Notes: generated by a model not told the origin, from the letters alone. Positions 27,801 to 36,148 are shown, numbered from the stretch's first letter. The stretch is DNA of 64,000 nt from Clavibacter phaseoli (GCF_021922925.1 NZ_CP040786.1:1612001-1676000), one strand, 5' to 3'. Program-made: numbers and translations.

Positions 27801-28544
27801 ATGTCCAAGCAGTCCATCCTCGGCCGCATCGCCCAGCTCGCGAAGGCCAACATCAACAACCTCATCGACCAGGCCGAGGACCCGCAGCTCATGCTGGACC
27901 AGATGGTCCGCGACTACACGGAGAGCATCCGCGAGGCCGAGAGCGCCGTCGCCCAGACCATCGGCAACCTCCGGATGATCGAGGACGACCACCGCGAGGA
28001 CGTCCAGGCCGCGGGCGACTGGGGTCGGAAGGCCCTCGCCGCGAGCCAGAAGGCGGACGAGTACCGGAACGCCGGCAACACCCCGAACGCCGACAAGTTC
28101 GACGCGCTCGCCCGCGTCGCGCTGCAGCGCCAGATGCAGTCGGAGAGCGAGGCGAAGGGCGCCGAGCCCACCATCGCGTCGCAGACCGAGGTCGTCGAGA
28201 AGCTCAAGCAGGGCCTCGACACCATGCGCGGCAAGCTCCAGCAGCTGTCGTCGAAGCGCGACGAGCTGAACGCCCGCCAGAAGACGGTGCAGGCGCAGTC
28301 GCAGGTGCAGGACGCGATGAAGAGCATCGACATCATGGACCCGACCAGCGAGGTCAGCCGCTTCGAGCAGAAGATCCGCCGCGAGGAGGCCCGCGTCCGC
28401 GGCGCCGAGGAGCTGCAGGCGTCCAGCCTCGACGCGCAGTTCGAGGAGCTCGAGGACCTCGGCGAGCTGACCGAGGTGGAGGCGCGCCTCGCCGCGCTGA
28501 AGTCCGGCGGATCCGCGCCGAAGCAGGTCACGTCCGGCGAGTAG
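27801..28544 (+). CDS. PspA/IM30-family protein
   Basis: Protein of 247 residues, almost entirely helical. PspA/IM30 family features include the N-terminal amphipathic segment (ILGRIAQLAKANINNLIDQ) and AEDPQLMLDQMVRDYTESI. These proteins form ESCRT-III-like scaffolds on damaged membranes. GGAG lies eight bases before the ATG at 27801; an in-frame ATG at 27753 with a short basic leader is less likely. It is downstream of the TPM gene and followed by a clear hairpin, so the pair forms one operon. Confidence 0.92.
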   Translation: MSKQSILGRIAQLAKANINNLIDQAEDPQLMLDQMVRDYTESIREAESAVAQTIGNLRMIEDDHREDVQAAGDWGRKALAASQKADEYRNAGNTPNADKFDALARVALQRQMQSESEAKGAEPTIASQTEVVEKLKQGLDTMRGKLQQLSSKRDELNARQKTVQAQSQVQDAMKSIDIMDPTSEVSRFEQKIRREEARVRGAEELQASSLDAQFEELEDLGELTEVEARLAALKSGGSAPKQVTSGE

Positions 28545-28559
28545 CCCTCGACCGGATCC

Positions 28560-28589
28560 ACGGGCGCCGTCCTCCGGGGCGGCGCCCGT
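28560..28589 (+). terminator. Terminator after pspA-like gene
   Basis: Perfect ten-base arms ACGGGCGCCG and CGGCGCCCGT with a ten-base loop, 16 bases past the stop codon. Confidence 0.7.
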
Positions 28590-28636
28590 CGTCGTCCCGG
28601 GGGAATTCCGCCTCCGTGGATCCGGTTCCCCTCCCC

Positions 28637-29284
28637 ATGACCAACATCGGAATCATCGGCGCCGGACTCATCGGCAGCCAGCTCGCCCGCCTCTTCACCT
28701 CCACCGGCCACGACGTCGTCATCGCGAACTCGCGCGGACCGGAGACCCTCACCGACCTGATCGACGAGCTCGGCGAGCACGCCCGCGCCGCCACGGTCGA
28801 GGAGGTCGCCGAGGCCGGCGAGATCGTCGTCGTCACCATCCCGCTGAAGAACATCGACAGCGTGCCGGTCGCGCCCCTCGCGGGCAAGATCGTCATCGAC
28901 ACCGACAACTACTACCCGGAGCGCGACGGACACATCGCCGAGCTCGACGACGAGACCACGACGACCGCGGAGATGCTCCAGCGGCACCTGCCCGAGTCGA
29001 AGGTCGTCAAGGCGTTCAACCACATCTACGCGGCCGACCTCACCGAGCACGGCACCCCCGCCGGCACGCCCGACCGCCGCGCCCTCGTGATCGCGGGCGA
29101 CGACGCCCAGGCGAAGGCGACCGTCACGTCGATCCTCGACTCCTTCGGCTACGACGCCGTCGACGCGGGACCGCTCGCCGAGGGCTGGCGCATCCAGCGC
29201 GACACCCCCGGCTACGGCCCGAGGCTCGACGCCGACGGCCTCCGCCAGGCGCTCGCCGAGGCGAAGCGCTACCGCGACATGTAG
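28637..29284 (+). CDS. NADP-dependent oxidoreductase, F420-reductase-like family
   Basis: Protein of 215 residues with the dinucleotide-binding loop GIIGAGLIGSQLARLF and the following IANSRGPETL, typical of the coenzyme-F420-dependent NADP reductase-like family. Other landmarks are VVVTIPLKNID, IDTDNYYPERDG and VVKAFNHIYA. Many members do not use F420, and no F420 genes are visible here, so cofactor and substrate are uncertain. The ATG at 28637 is preferred over an upstream GTG. A large hairpin follows the gene. Confidence 0.85.
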   Translation: MTNIGIIGAGLIGSQLARLFTSTGHDVVIANSRGPETLTDLIDELGEHARAATVEEVAEAGEIVVVTIPLKNIDSVPVAPLAGKIVIDTDNYYPERDGHIAELDDETTTTAEMLQRHLPESKVVKAFNHIYAADLTEHGTPAGTPDRRALVIAGDDAQAKATVTSILDSFGYDAVDAGPLAEGWRIQRDTPGYGPRLDADGLRQALAEAKRYRDM

Positions 29285-29300
29285 TCCCGGTCCTCCCGGC

Positions 29301-29342
29301 CGATGCCCGCCCTCCCCGCCCCGGCGGAGACGGCGGGCATCG
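29301..29342 (+). terminator. Terminator after NADP oxidoreductase
   Basis: Eleven-base arms CGATGCCCGCC (29301-29311) and GGCGGGCATCG (29332-29342), with a second GC stem (CCGCC/GGCGG) inside the loop, 17 bases past the stop codon. Confidence 0.65.
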
Positions 29343-29373
29343 CCATGTCCGGCCTCCCGCGGGATACTGGGGT

Positions 29374-30216
29374 GTGCCCGCCTCCTTCGTCGTCGTCCCC
29401 CAATGGCAGGGCTCGGGCTCGTCCCGCGCCATGAGGCTCGCGGACGGCGCCGAGGCCATCCGCGGCGACCTGCCGTCGTCCGCCACGCACGTCGTCGACG
29501 TGCCCGTCGAGGCCGGCGAGTCGCTCGGCACCGGCGTCCTCCGCTACGCGTCGCTGCTCGCGGTGCGCACGCGCCAGGAGGCCGCCCTGCAGGCGGCGTC
29601 GGCGTCCGGTGCGTCCCCGGTCGTCACCGTCGGCGGCGACTGCGGCGTGGAGATCGCGTCCATCGGGCACGCGGCCGCCGCGCATCCCGGCCTCGCGGTC
29701 GTGTGGCTCGACGCCCACGCCGACCTCAACTCCCCCGCCTCCTCCCCGAGCGGCGCCTTCCACGGCATGGTGCTGCGCGCCGTCATCGGCGAGGGCGTCG
29801 ACGGGCTGGAGCTCCCCGCGGGCGCCGTCACCGCCGACCGCGTCGTGCTGGCGGGCGTGCGCGCCCTCGACGACGCCGAGTCCGACCTCGTGGAGTCGCG
29901 CGGCATCGCGCTCGTCGGCGCCGACGCGGTCGACCCGGAGGCGCTCGTCGAGGCCGTGCGAGCGACCGGCGCCACCGACGTGTACGTCCACGTCGACCTC
30001 GACGTGCTCGACCCGGGCGGGATGTCCGGCGTCGGCCAACCGGAGCCGTTCGGGCTCGACGTCCACGCCGTCACCGAGTCGATCAAGGCGCTCCGCCGGT
30101 CGTTCCGGCTCGCGGGCGCCGGGATCACCGAGTTCGCGCCCTCGTCCCCCGCGGCGGCCGTGGACGACATGGGCACCATCCTGCGGATCATCGGGGCGCT
30201 GACCGGGCCGGTCTGA
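29374..30216 (+). CDS. Arginase/agmatinase-family protein with Cys at a metal site
   Basis: Ureohydrolase-fold protein of 280 residues starting with GTG. Metal-binding motifs: WLDAHADLN (Asp113, His115, Asp117) and VDLDVLDPGG. The first motif is VGGDCG, with Cys90 where arginases normally have His (GGDH), so the two-metal site is altered. The substrate is uncertain: arginase, formiminoglutamase or another amidinohydrolase. It is followed by a crotonase gene on the same strand, with no further urea or arginine genes nearby. Confidence 0.85.
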   Translation: MPASFVVVPQWQGSGSSRAMRLADGAEAIRGDLPSSATHVVDVPVEAGESLGTGVLRYASLLAVRTRQEAALQAASASGASPVVTVGGDCGVEIASIGHAAAAHPGLAVVWLDAHADLNSPASSPSGAFHGMVLRAVIGEGVDGLELPAGAVTADRVVLAGVRALDDAESDLVESRGIALVGADAVDPEALVEAVRATGATDVYVHVDLDVLDPGGMSGVGQPEPFGLDVHAVTESIKALRRSFRLAGAGITEFAPSSPAAAVDDMGTILRIIGALTGPV

Positions 30217-30284
30217 TCCCCGCGGCGGGTCGCGCCGCGCGCCCGGCCCTGCGAGGCTGGGGAGGACGATCGAAGGAGACCGCC

Positions 30285-31124
30285 GTGAGCGACGACGCCC
30301 GCACCGCATCCACCGCTGCCCAGCCGGCCGACGGCGCGCCCCGCGTGCGCGTCGAGCGTCGCGGCCGCCTGCTGCTCATCGGCCTCGACCGGCCCGCCAA
30401 GCGCAACGCCGCCGACATGCGCATGCTCCGCGAGCTCGCGAGCGCGTACGGGCTGCTCGACCGCGACCCGGAGCTGCGGGTGGGCGTCGTGCACGCGGTC
30501 GGCGACCACTTCACGGGCGGGCTCGACCTCGCGGACGTGGCCCCGCACATCGGCCGGGGTCCGGGCGGCGGCCTCGACGCGGTGCCCGCCGACGGCGTCG
30601 ACCCGTGGCGCATGGCGGACCAGGGCACCGGCAAGCCCGTCGTCCTGGCGGTGCAGGGCACGTGCCTCACGCTCGGCATCGAGCTGGCCCTCGCGAGCGA
30701 CGTCGTGGTGGCGGCCGCCGGCACGCGGTTCGGGCAGATCGAGGTCGCGCGCGGGATCCTCCCGTTCGGCGGCGCGACCCTCCGCTTCCCCGCGGTCGCG
30801 GGCTGGGGCGACGCCATGCGCTGGATCCTCACGGGCGATCCGTTCGACGCGGAGGAGGCACGGCGGATGCGCATCGTGCAGCTCGTGGTGCCGGACGGCG
30901 AGCAGCTGCAGGCCGCCATCGCCATCGCCGAGCGCATCGCCGCGCAGGCGCCGCTCGCCGTGCAGGCGACCCTCCGCAACGCCCGCGCCGCCGTCCGCGA
31001 CGGGCACGGGGCGGCGGCCGCCGCGCTCCCCGCCGAGCTCGTGCGGCTCGCGGGATCCGAGGACGCGGCGCGCGGCATGCGGGCCGCGGCGACCAGGCGT
31101 CCCGCGGAGTTCGTCGGCCGCTGA
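30285..31124 (+). CDS. Enoyl-CoA hydratase/isomerase (crotonase) family protein
   Basis: Protein of 279 residues with GAAGGAG before the GTG start. Crotonase landmarks: RPAKRNAADMRML, the oxyanion-hole region HFTGGLDLADV and VQGTCLTLGIELALASD, and the acidic active-site region FGQIEVARGILPFGGAT. The pattern fits acyl-CoA hydration or isomerisation in fatty- or aromatic-acid metabolism; the exact reaction cannot be read. There is about 70 bp to the arginase-like gene upstream. Confidence 0.88.
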   Translation: MSDDARTASTAAQPADGAPRVRVERRGRLLLIGLDRPAKRNAADMRMLRELASAYGLLDRDPELRVGVVHAVGDHFTGGLDLADVAPHIGRGPGGGLDAVPADGVDPWRMADQGTGKPVVLAVQGTCLTLGIELALASDVVVAAAGTRFGQIEVARGILPFGGATLRFPAVAGWGDAMRWILTGDPFDAEEARRMRIVQLVVPDGEQLQAAIAIAERIAAQAPLAVQATLRNARAAVRDGHGAAAAALPAELVRLAGSEDAARGMRAAATRRPAEFVGR

Positions 31125-31139
31125 TCCGCCGACCGAACC

Positions 31140-31168
31140 CGCCCGGCGATCGTGTCAGGGGCCGGGCG
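31140..31168. terminator. Hairpin between crotonase and flavoprotein genes
   Basis: Eight-base arms CGCCCGGC and GCCGGGCG with a 13-base loop, 15 bases past the crotonase stop and 13 before the next ATG. It could end the crotonase transcript or lie in the leader of the next gene. Confidence 0.45.
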
Positions 31169-31181
31169 TAGGGTCGGGATC

Positions 31182-32615
31182 ATGACCTCCTACGACCTCA
31201 TCGTCATCGGTGCCGGCCCCGTCGGCGAGAACGTGGCCGACCGCGCGAAGCAGGGCGGGCTCTCCGTGCTCGTCGTCGAGTCCGAGCTCGTGGGAGGCGA
31301 GTGCTCCTACTGGGCCTGCATGCCCAGCAAGGCGCTGCTCCGCTCGGGCAGCGCCCTCCGCGCGGCGCGCGCCGTCGCCGGCTCGAAGGAGGCCGCCACG
31401 GGCGACCTCGACGTCGCCGCGGTGCTGAGGCGCCGCGACTCCTTCACCAGCTCCTGGGATGACCAGGGCCAGGCGAGCTGGCTCGACGGCATCGGCATCG
31501 ACCTCGCGCGCGGTCACGGCCGCATCTCCGGGCCGCGCCGCGTCTCGGTCACCGCGCCCGACGGATCCGTCACCGAGCACGAGGCGACCCACGCGGTCGC
31601 CGTCTCCACCGGCACCGCCGCGCTCCTCCCCGACATCCCCGGGCTCGCCGAGGCGCAGCCCTGGACGAGCCGCGAGGCCACCAGCGTGGAGGTCGTGCCG
31701 ACCTCCATCGTCGTCATCGGCGGCGGCGTGGTCGCGGCCGAGATGGCCACCGCCTACGCGTCGCTCGGCAGCGCCGTCACCATCGTCGCCCGCAGCGGCC
31801 TGCTCACCGGGCAGGAGCCCTTCGCGGGCGAGCTCGTCGGTGACAGCCTGAAGGAGATGGGCGTCGACGTGCGCCTCGGCGCCTCGCCCTCCCGCGTCAC
31901 GCGCGACGGCGACGAGGTGCTCGTGGAGCTCTCCGACGGATCCTCCGTCACGGCCGCCGAGGTGCTCGTCGCCACCGGCCGCACCCCGCGCACCGAGGAC
32001 CTGGGCCTCGACACCGTGGGCCTCGAGCCCGGCGCGTACCTCGACGTCGACGACACGATGCTCGTCACGGGCGAGGTCAACGCGGAGACGCCGTGGCTGT
32101 ACGCCGTCGGCGACGTCAACCACCGCGCGCTCCTCACCCACCAGGGCAAGTACCAGGCACGCGCCGCCGGCGAGGTCATCGCCGCGCGCGCGACCGGCGG
32201 CACCGTCGACGACGCGCCCTGGGGCGTCCACGTCGCGACCGCCGACCACCGCGCCGTCCCGCAGGTCACGTTCACCGACCCGGAGGTCGCGAGCGTCGGC
32301 CTCACCGCGAAGGCGGCGGACGACGCCGGGATCCGCACGCGCGTCGTCGACTACGACCTCGGATCCGTCGCGGGCTCGAGCCTGCACGCCGACGGCTACA
32401 CGGGGAAGGCGCGCATGGTCGTCGACGAGGACCGCGGCGTCGTCGTCGGCGTCACCTTCGTCGGGCAGGACGTCGCCGAGCTGCTGCACTCCGCGACCAT
32501 CGCGGTCGTCGGCGAGGTGCCGCTCACGCGCCTCTGGCACGCGGTGCCCTCGTACCCCACCATCAGCGAGGTGTGGCTGCGCCTGCTCGAGACGTACGGG
32601 CGGCCGACCGCGTGA
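31182..32615 (+). CDS. FAD-dependent pyridine nucleotide-disulfide oxidoreductase
   Basis: Class I flavoprotein disulfide reductase of 477 residues. FAD loop: LIVIGAGPVGENVADRA. The redox-active pair is Cys41/Cys46 in GGECSYWACMPSK. NAD(P)-binding loop: VVIGGGVVAAEMATAYASLG; FAD loop: YAVGDVNHRALLTH; C-terminal dimerisation domain with HAVPSYPTISEVW, holding the base His. It resembles mercuric reductase and dihydrolipoyl dehydrogenase relatives; no merR, merT or 2-oxoacid dehydrogenase genes adjoin, so the substrate is unknown. It is the first gene of a three-gene overlapping run with the HExxH protein and the SDR. Confidence 0.92.
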   Translation: MTSYDLIVIGAGPVGENVADRAKQGGLSVLVVESELVGGECSYWACMPSKALLRSGSALRAARAVAGSKEAATGDLDVAAVLRRRDSFTSSWDDQGQASWLDGIGIDLARGHGRISGPRRVSVTAPDGSVTEHEATHAVAVSTGTAALLPDIPGLAEAQPWTSREATSVEVVPTSIVVIGGGVVAAEMATAYASLGSAVTIVARSGLLTGQEPFAGELVGDSLKEMGVDVRLGASPSRVTRDGDEVLVELSDGSSVTAAEVLVATGRTPRTEDLGLDTVGLEPGAYLDVDDTMLVTGEVNAETPWLYAVGDVNHRALLTHQGKYQARAAGEVIAARATGGTVDDAPWGVHVATADHRAVPQVTFTDPEVASVGLTAKAADDAGIRTRVVDYDLGSVAGSSLHADGYTGKARMVVDEDRGVVVGVTFVGQDVAELLHSATIAVVGEVPLTRLWHAVPSYPTISEVWLRLLETYGRPTA

Positions 32616-33004
32616 TCCGGGCCGGCATCGGCGCCGCGGCGGGAGCCGTCCGCGGCGTCCTGCTGGACTCCGCCGTCTCGCGCGCCGGCAGCGGCGTCGC
32701 CACCGGCGTCGGCCTCGCGATCGGCCTGCCGCTCAGCACGGGCGAGGTCCGCCGCCACGGCGACCTCATCGTCCTGACCGGTCTGCCCGCCTGGGCCTTC
32801 GGGCGCGGCGGCACGTGCGTCGGCCGCGTCTACCTCACGCGTGACAACGCCGGACCCGCGGTGCTGGAGCACGAGGCCGTGCACGTCGTGCAGTGGCGCC
32901 GGTACGGACTGCTGATGCCGCTGCTCTACTGGTGGGCGGGGCGGGATCCGCTGCGCAACCGGTTCGAGGTCGAGGCCGGCCTCGAGAAGGGCGGCTACCG
33001 GTGA
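32612..33004 (+). CDS. Small HExxH-motif protein
   Basis: Protein of 130 residues. Its GTG start overlaps the preceding stop (GTGA) and its own stop overlaps the next start. A zinc-protease-like HEAVH motif lies at 87-91 (LEHEAVHVVQWRRYG), with a possible third ligand at Glu121 (RFEVEAG). Similar short actinobacterial proteins are often labelled Fe-S oxidoreductase, although I see only one cysteine (Cys69), which does not support an Fe-S cluster. There is no signal peptide; hydrophobic stretches at about 28-42 and 99-108. Function unknown. Confidence 0.72.
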   Translation: MIRAGIGAAAGAVRGVLLDSAVSRAGSGVATGVGLAIGLPLSTGEVRRHGDLIVLTGLPAWAFGRGGTCVGRVYLTRDNAGPAVLEHEAVHVVQWRRYGLLMPLLYWWAGRDPLRNRFEVEAGLEKGGYR

Positions 33005-33879
33005 CCGGCCCGCTCGACGGCCGCACGGTCGTCATCACGGGCGCGAGCTCGGGCATCGGCCGCATCGCCGCCCGCGAGCTGCACGCGCGCGGCGCCGACG
33101 TGGTCGTGGTCGGGCGGGATCCCGAGCGCACGCGCGGCGTCGCCGCCGAGCTCGGCGCGCGGCACGTCCTCGCCGACATGGACCGGCTCGCCGAGGTGCG
33201 CGCGCTGGCGGCGACGCTCCTGGAGACGTGCCCGCGGATCCATGTGCTCGCCCTCAACGCCGGCAGCCTCGTGCCGCGGCGTGCCATGACGGTCGACGGC
33301 CACGAGACGACCTTCCAACGCAACGTCCTCGCGCCGTTCCTCCTCACGCGCCTGCTCCTCCCCCGCCTCGAGGAGACGCAGGCGGCGCTCGGCGCCGACG
33401 AGACGCCCGTGCGCGTCATCGGCACCGCGAGCCGCGCGAACCTCTGGGGCCGCGTGCGCCTCGGCGACCTCGACTGGCGGAAGCGCCCCTGGCTCGGCGG
33501 CTGGCAGGCGTACGGCACGTCGAAGGCGATGATGATCCTGATGATGCGCACGCTCGCCGAGCGCGTCGGCCCGCACGGCGTCGAGGCGTGCTCGTTCCAC
33601 CCGGGGCTCGTGCGCACGTCGTTCGGATCCGACAGCACCGTGATGAAGGCGCTGCTCGCGCTCTCGATGGGCGCCTACGGCATCTCCGCGGAGGCGGGCG
33701 CCGTGCCGCTCGTGCAGCTCGCCTCGGTACCCGACCTGGGCGCGCCGAGCGGCACCTACTTCGACCAGCTCACGCCCGACGGGAAGACCACCGCGCAGGC
33801 GGCGGACCGGCAGCTCGGCCGGGACCTGTGGGCGGCGCTGGAGCTGGCGGCCGGCACGGACGAGCCGCCGCCCCGCTGA
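33001..33879 (+). CDS. Short-chain dehydrogenase/reductase
   Basis: SDR of 292 residues with the cofactor loop VVITGASSGIGRIAAREL, VLALNAGS, and the active-site YGTSK preceded by VRVIGTASRANLWG. It resembles the WW-domain oxidoreductase/retinol dehydrogenase-like SDR group. The GTG start overlaps the stop of the HExxH gene, so the flavoprotein, HExxH protein and SDR are translationally coupled. The substrate is not deducible. It converges on a siderophore-interacting gene 54 bp away. Confidence 0.88.
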   Translation: MTGPLDGRTVVITGASSGIGRIAARELHARGADVVVVGRDPERTRGVAAELGARHVLADMDRLAEVRALAATLLETCPRIHVLALNAGSLVPRRAMTVDGHETTFQRNVLAPFLLTRLLLPRLEETQAALGADETPVRVIGTASRANLWGRVRLGDLDWRKRPWLGGWQAYGTSKAMMILMMRTLAERVGPHGVEACSFHPGLVRTSFGSDSTVMKALLALSMGAYGISAEAGAVPLVQLASVPDLGAPSGTYFDQLTPDGKTTAQAADRQLGRDLWAALELAAGTDEPPPR

Positions 33880-33933
33880 GCGCATCGCACCGATCGCGCC
33901 GCACCGACCGCGCAGGCGCGCGCCGACGTGACG

Positions 33934-34338
33934 TCAGCGCGTCGCGAGCAGGTGCAGCAGGTCGTCGTGGCCGCCGACGTGCCCGCCGAGCAGCACGCTG
34001 ACCTCGGTGACCGGGTGCTCGTCGGAGATCGGCGCGGCGAAGACCATCATCTCGCTGGCCCATGCTCCGACCGCCCGGGCGACCGCGGTCATGGGCTCGG
34101 CGGGCGCGCCGTCGGCCCCGCGGCCGTCGCGCGCGATCACGGTGACGACCATGCGCGGCGGGTGCGCGAGCGCGACCTCGACGGACGCGTCCGGCACCTC
34201 GACGAACACGCTGCCGCGCGTGCACAGCGGCAGGGCGGCGAGCGCGGCCTGCGTCTCGACGAGGCCGGTCTCGTCGGTGACGAGCAGCACCTGGCGCTTC
34301 ACGTCCTTGCGCGTGCGCGAGCGGGTCGCTCCGGCCAC
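33934..34338 (-). CDS. Stand-alone SIP-like NAD-binding domain protein
   Basis: Protein of 134 residues beginning at GTG two bases after the stop of the siderophore-interacting protein gene. VLLVTDETGLVETQAALAALPLCTRGSVFVEVPD resembles the NAD(P)H-binding half (LLLAGDETAAPA...GCAFIEVPV) of its neighbour, but there is no FAD-binding barrel. It looks like a partial paralogue of the upstream gene, perhaps a regulatory or second reductase domain. Its role in iron release is inferred only from that similarity and the shared operon. Confidence 0.65.
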   Translation of the reverse strand: MAGATRSRTRKDVKRQVLLVTDETGLVETQAALAALPLCTRGSVFVEVPDASVEVALAHPPRMVVTVIARDGRGADGAPAEPMTAVARAVGAWASEMMVFAAPISDEHPVTEVSVLLGGHVGGHDDLLHLLATR

Positions 34339-34340
34339 GG

Positions 34341-35333
34341 TCAGGATCCCTCGGCCGCGCCGGCGCGCCAGTAGCCCATGAAGGCGACCTGGCGGCGGTC
34401 GATCCCGGTGTCGCGCACGAGGAAGCGGCGCATGGCCTTGATGCAGCCGGACTCGCCCGCGAGCCACGCGTAGAGCGTGGAGCCCTCGTGGACGACCGGC
34501 GCGTCCCAGACGATGGCCTCGGCGTCGTCCTCGGCGATCGGCTGCGCCTCGTCGGCGAGCGCGACCTCGGGCGCCTGGATGGCGCCGACCTTCACGTGGC
34601 AGTCGACCCAGCGGCGTACGGCCTCCTCGAGGCGGGATCCGTTCGGACGGCCGTCGCGCGGCAGCCAGGTGAGGTTCACGCCCTTGGGGACGCGCACGTC
34701 GAGGCGGTCGCCCGTGACGGGCACCTCGATGAAGGCGCAGCCCACGGCGTCGTCGGGGAGGGAGGAGAGGATGTTGCAGATGGCGGGCGCGGCCGTCTCG
34801 TCGCCCGCGAGGAGCAGCGAGCGCGCGGCTCCGGGGTGCCACTCGATGCCGAGGCCGCGGGCGGGGCTCAGGGCGTCGGGGCCGATGATCACCATCTCGT
34901 CGCCGACCTCGGCGGCGCCCGCCCAGCGGGAGGCGGGGCCCATGTCGCCGTGCAGCGCGAAGTCGACGTCGACCTCGCCGAGGTCGCGGCGCACCGCGCG
35001 GGACGTGTAGGTGCGGAGCGGGTTGCGCTCGGCGTCGGGCAGCGCGCGCCACCACGCGAACCAGTCGTCGCCGCCGACGCCGGTGAGGTCGGGCAGGCCG
35101 TGCTCGGCGACGGGCAGCAGCAGCTTGATGCGCTGGTCGAGGCACTCGTCGCCGAAGTCGCGGAGGTCCTCGCTCTGGAACGTGATCCGCAGGAACGTCG
35201 GGCTGAGGCGCTCGGTCCGCGCGACCCGCGCCGCGAACGGCCGGTAGGCGGGACGCTCGACCGCGGGTTGCTCCTCGACCACGGCCGAGGCTTCTGCCGT
35301 GCTGCTGGCGAGGGTCGCGGTGGAGGTAAGCAC
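34341..35333 (-). CDS. Siderophore-interacting protein (FAD-dependent ferric reductase)
   Basis: Protein of 330 residues of the ViuB/SIP family, which reduces ferric siderophores in the cytoplasm to release Fe2+. FAD-binding region: RITFQSEDLRDFGD, and NPLRTYTSRAVRRDLGEVDVDFALHG, where RxYTSR is the flavin motif. NAD-binding region: LLLAGDETAAPAICNILSSLPDD. The C-terminus has the family's WLAGESGCIKAMRRFLVRD...GYWRAG. The start is GTG at 35333, directly within a candidate iron box, so iron repression is likely. A truncated SIP-like gene follows. Confidence 0.93.
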   Translation of the reverse strand: MLTSTATLASSTAEASAVVEEQPAVERPAYRPFAARVARTERLSPTFLRITFQSEDLRDFGDECLDQRIKLLLPVAEHGLPDLTGVGGDDWFAWWRALPDAERNPLRTYTSRAVRRDLGEVDVDFALHGDMGPASRWAGAAEVGDEMVIIGPDALSPARGLGIEWHPGAARSLLLAGDETAAPAICNILSSLPDDAVGCAFIEVPVTGDRLDVRVPKGVNLTWLPRDGRPNGSRLEEAVRRWVDCHVKVGAIQAPEVALADEAQPIAEDDAEAIVWDAPVVHEGSTLYAWLAGESGCIKAMRRFLVRDTGIDRRQVAFMGYWRAGAAEGS

Positions 35334-35340
35334 AGCCTAA
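35322..35340 (-). promoter_or_regulatory. Candidate DtxR/IdeR iron box 1
   Basis: Minus-strand TTAGGCTGTGCTTACCTCC matches the actinobacterial iron-box consensus (TTAGGTTAGGCTAACCTAA) at about 14 of 19 positions by eye. It overlaps the start of the siderophore-interacting protein gene; a Fe2+-loaded repressor here would block expression in iron-replete cells. Confidence 0.6.
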
Positions 35341-35341
35341 G

Positions 35342-35360
35342 TATGGCATGCCTTACCTCA
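35342..35360. promoter_or_regulatory. Candidate DtxR/IdeR iron box 2
   Basis: TATGGCATGCCTTACCTCA matches a DtxR-type box at about 12 of 19 positions and is separated from box 1 by one base. It lies between the divergent siderophore-interacting and TauE/SafE genes and could serve either. Confidence 0.45.
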
Positions 35361-35413
35361 GCGGTCGAGGTCGCGCGACGCATCCGCGGCGGGATCCACG
35401 GGAGGATGTCATC

Positions 35414-36148
35414 GTGCTCCTCGTCCTCGCCGCCGTGTTCGTCGGGGCGGTGGCGCAGCGGGTGACGGGCCTCGGCTTCGCCCTGGTCGTCTCGCCCGTG
35501 CTCGTGATCCTGCTCGGGCCCTTCGACGGGGTGCTCATCGTGAACCTGTGCGGGGCGCTGTCCGCGGGGATCATCCTCGCCGGCGTCCGCCGCGACGTGG
35601 AGTGGCGGCGCTACCTCCTCCTCGCGGGACCGGCGCTCGTGGGGATCGTGCCGGGCGCCCTCCTCGCCTACCTCCTGCCGGACGCGGCGCTCGAGATCGG
35701 GATCGGCTGCCTCCTCGTCGCCGCGCTGACGACCTCCCTCGCGCTCCGCCGCACCACGCGCGTGGTCGACGGGCCCGGCGTCATGGCGGGCTTCGGGTTC
35801 GCGTCGGGCGTCATGAACGCGGCGGCCGGCATCGGCGGGCCGAGCCTCAGCGTCTACGCGGTCGTCAGCCAGTGGGAGCAGCGCGCGTTCGCGGCCACGC
35901 TCCAGCCGTTCTTCCTCACGATCGGCGGCGCGTCGCTCCTGACGAAGCTCCTCATCGCACCGTCGCGGTGGCCGGACCTCGGCACGGCCGCGTGGGTCGG
36001 GATCGTCGTGACGATGCTCGCGGGGATCGGCGCCGGCACGCTCCTCGGCCCCCGCATCCCGACGCGCGGCGCCCGCGCGGCCGTCGTGGTCCTCGCGTTC
36101 GCGGGGGCCGTCACGGCGATCGTCAAGGGCGTCGGCGGGCTCGTCTGA
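35414..36148 (+). CDS. TauE/SafE-family membrane permease
   Basis: Polytopic protein of 244 residues with about eight hydrophobic segments. The TauE/SafE pattern is seen as VFVGAVAQRVTGLGFALVVSP near the start and FASGVMNAAAGIGGPSLSVYAV in the middle. These proteins export organosulfonates, sulfite or similar small anions. I choose GTG 35414 because GGAGG lies eight bases before it; the in-frame ATG at 35348 lies in the iron-box region and would add a hydrophilic leader. It is divergent from the siderophore gene, and its transcript end meets the amidase gene across a short repeat. Confidence 0.85.
   Translation: MLLVLAAVFVGAVAQRVTGLGFALVVSPVLVILLGPFDGVLIVNLCGALSAGIILAGVRRDVEWRRYLLLAGPALVGIVPGALLAYLLPDAALEIGIGCLLVAALTTSLALRRTTRVVDGPGVMAGFGFASGVMNAAAGIGGPSLSVYAVVSQWEQRAFAATLQPFFLTIGGASLLTKLLIAPSRWPDLGTAAWVGIVVTMLAGIGAGTLLGPRIPTRGARAAVVVLAFAGAVTAIVKGVGGLV

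Noticed and set aside
32093..32611. Long N-terminal extension of the HExxH protein
   Set aside because: It would lie fully inside the flavoprotein gene in another frame and is Arg-rich. The GTGA overlap marks the real start.
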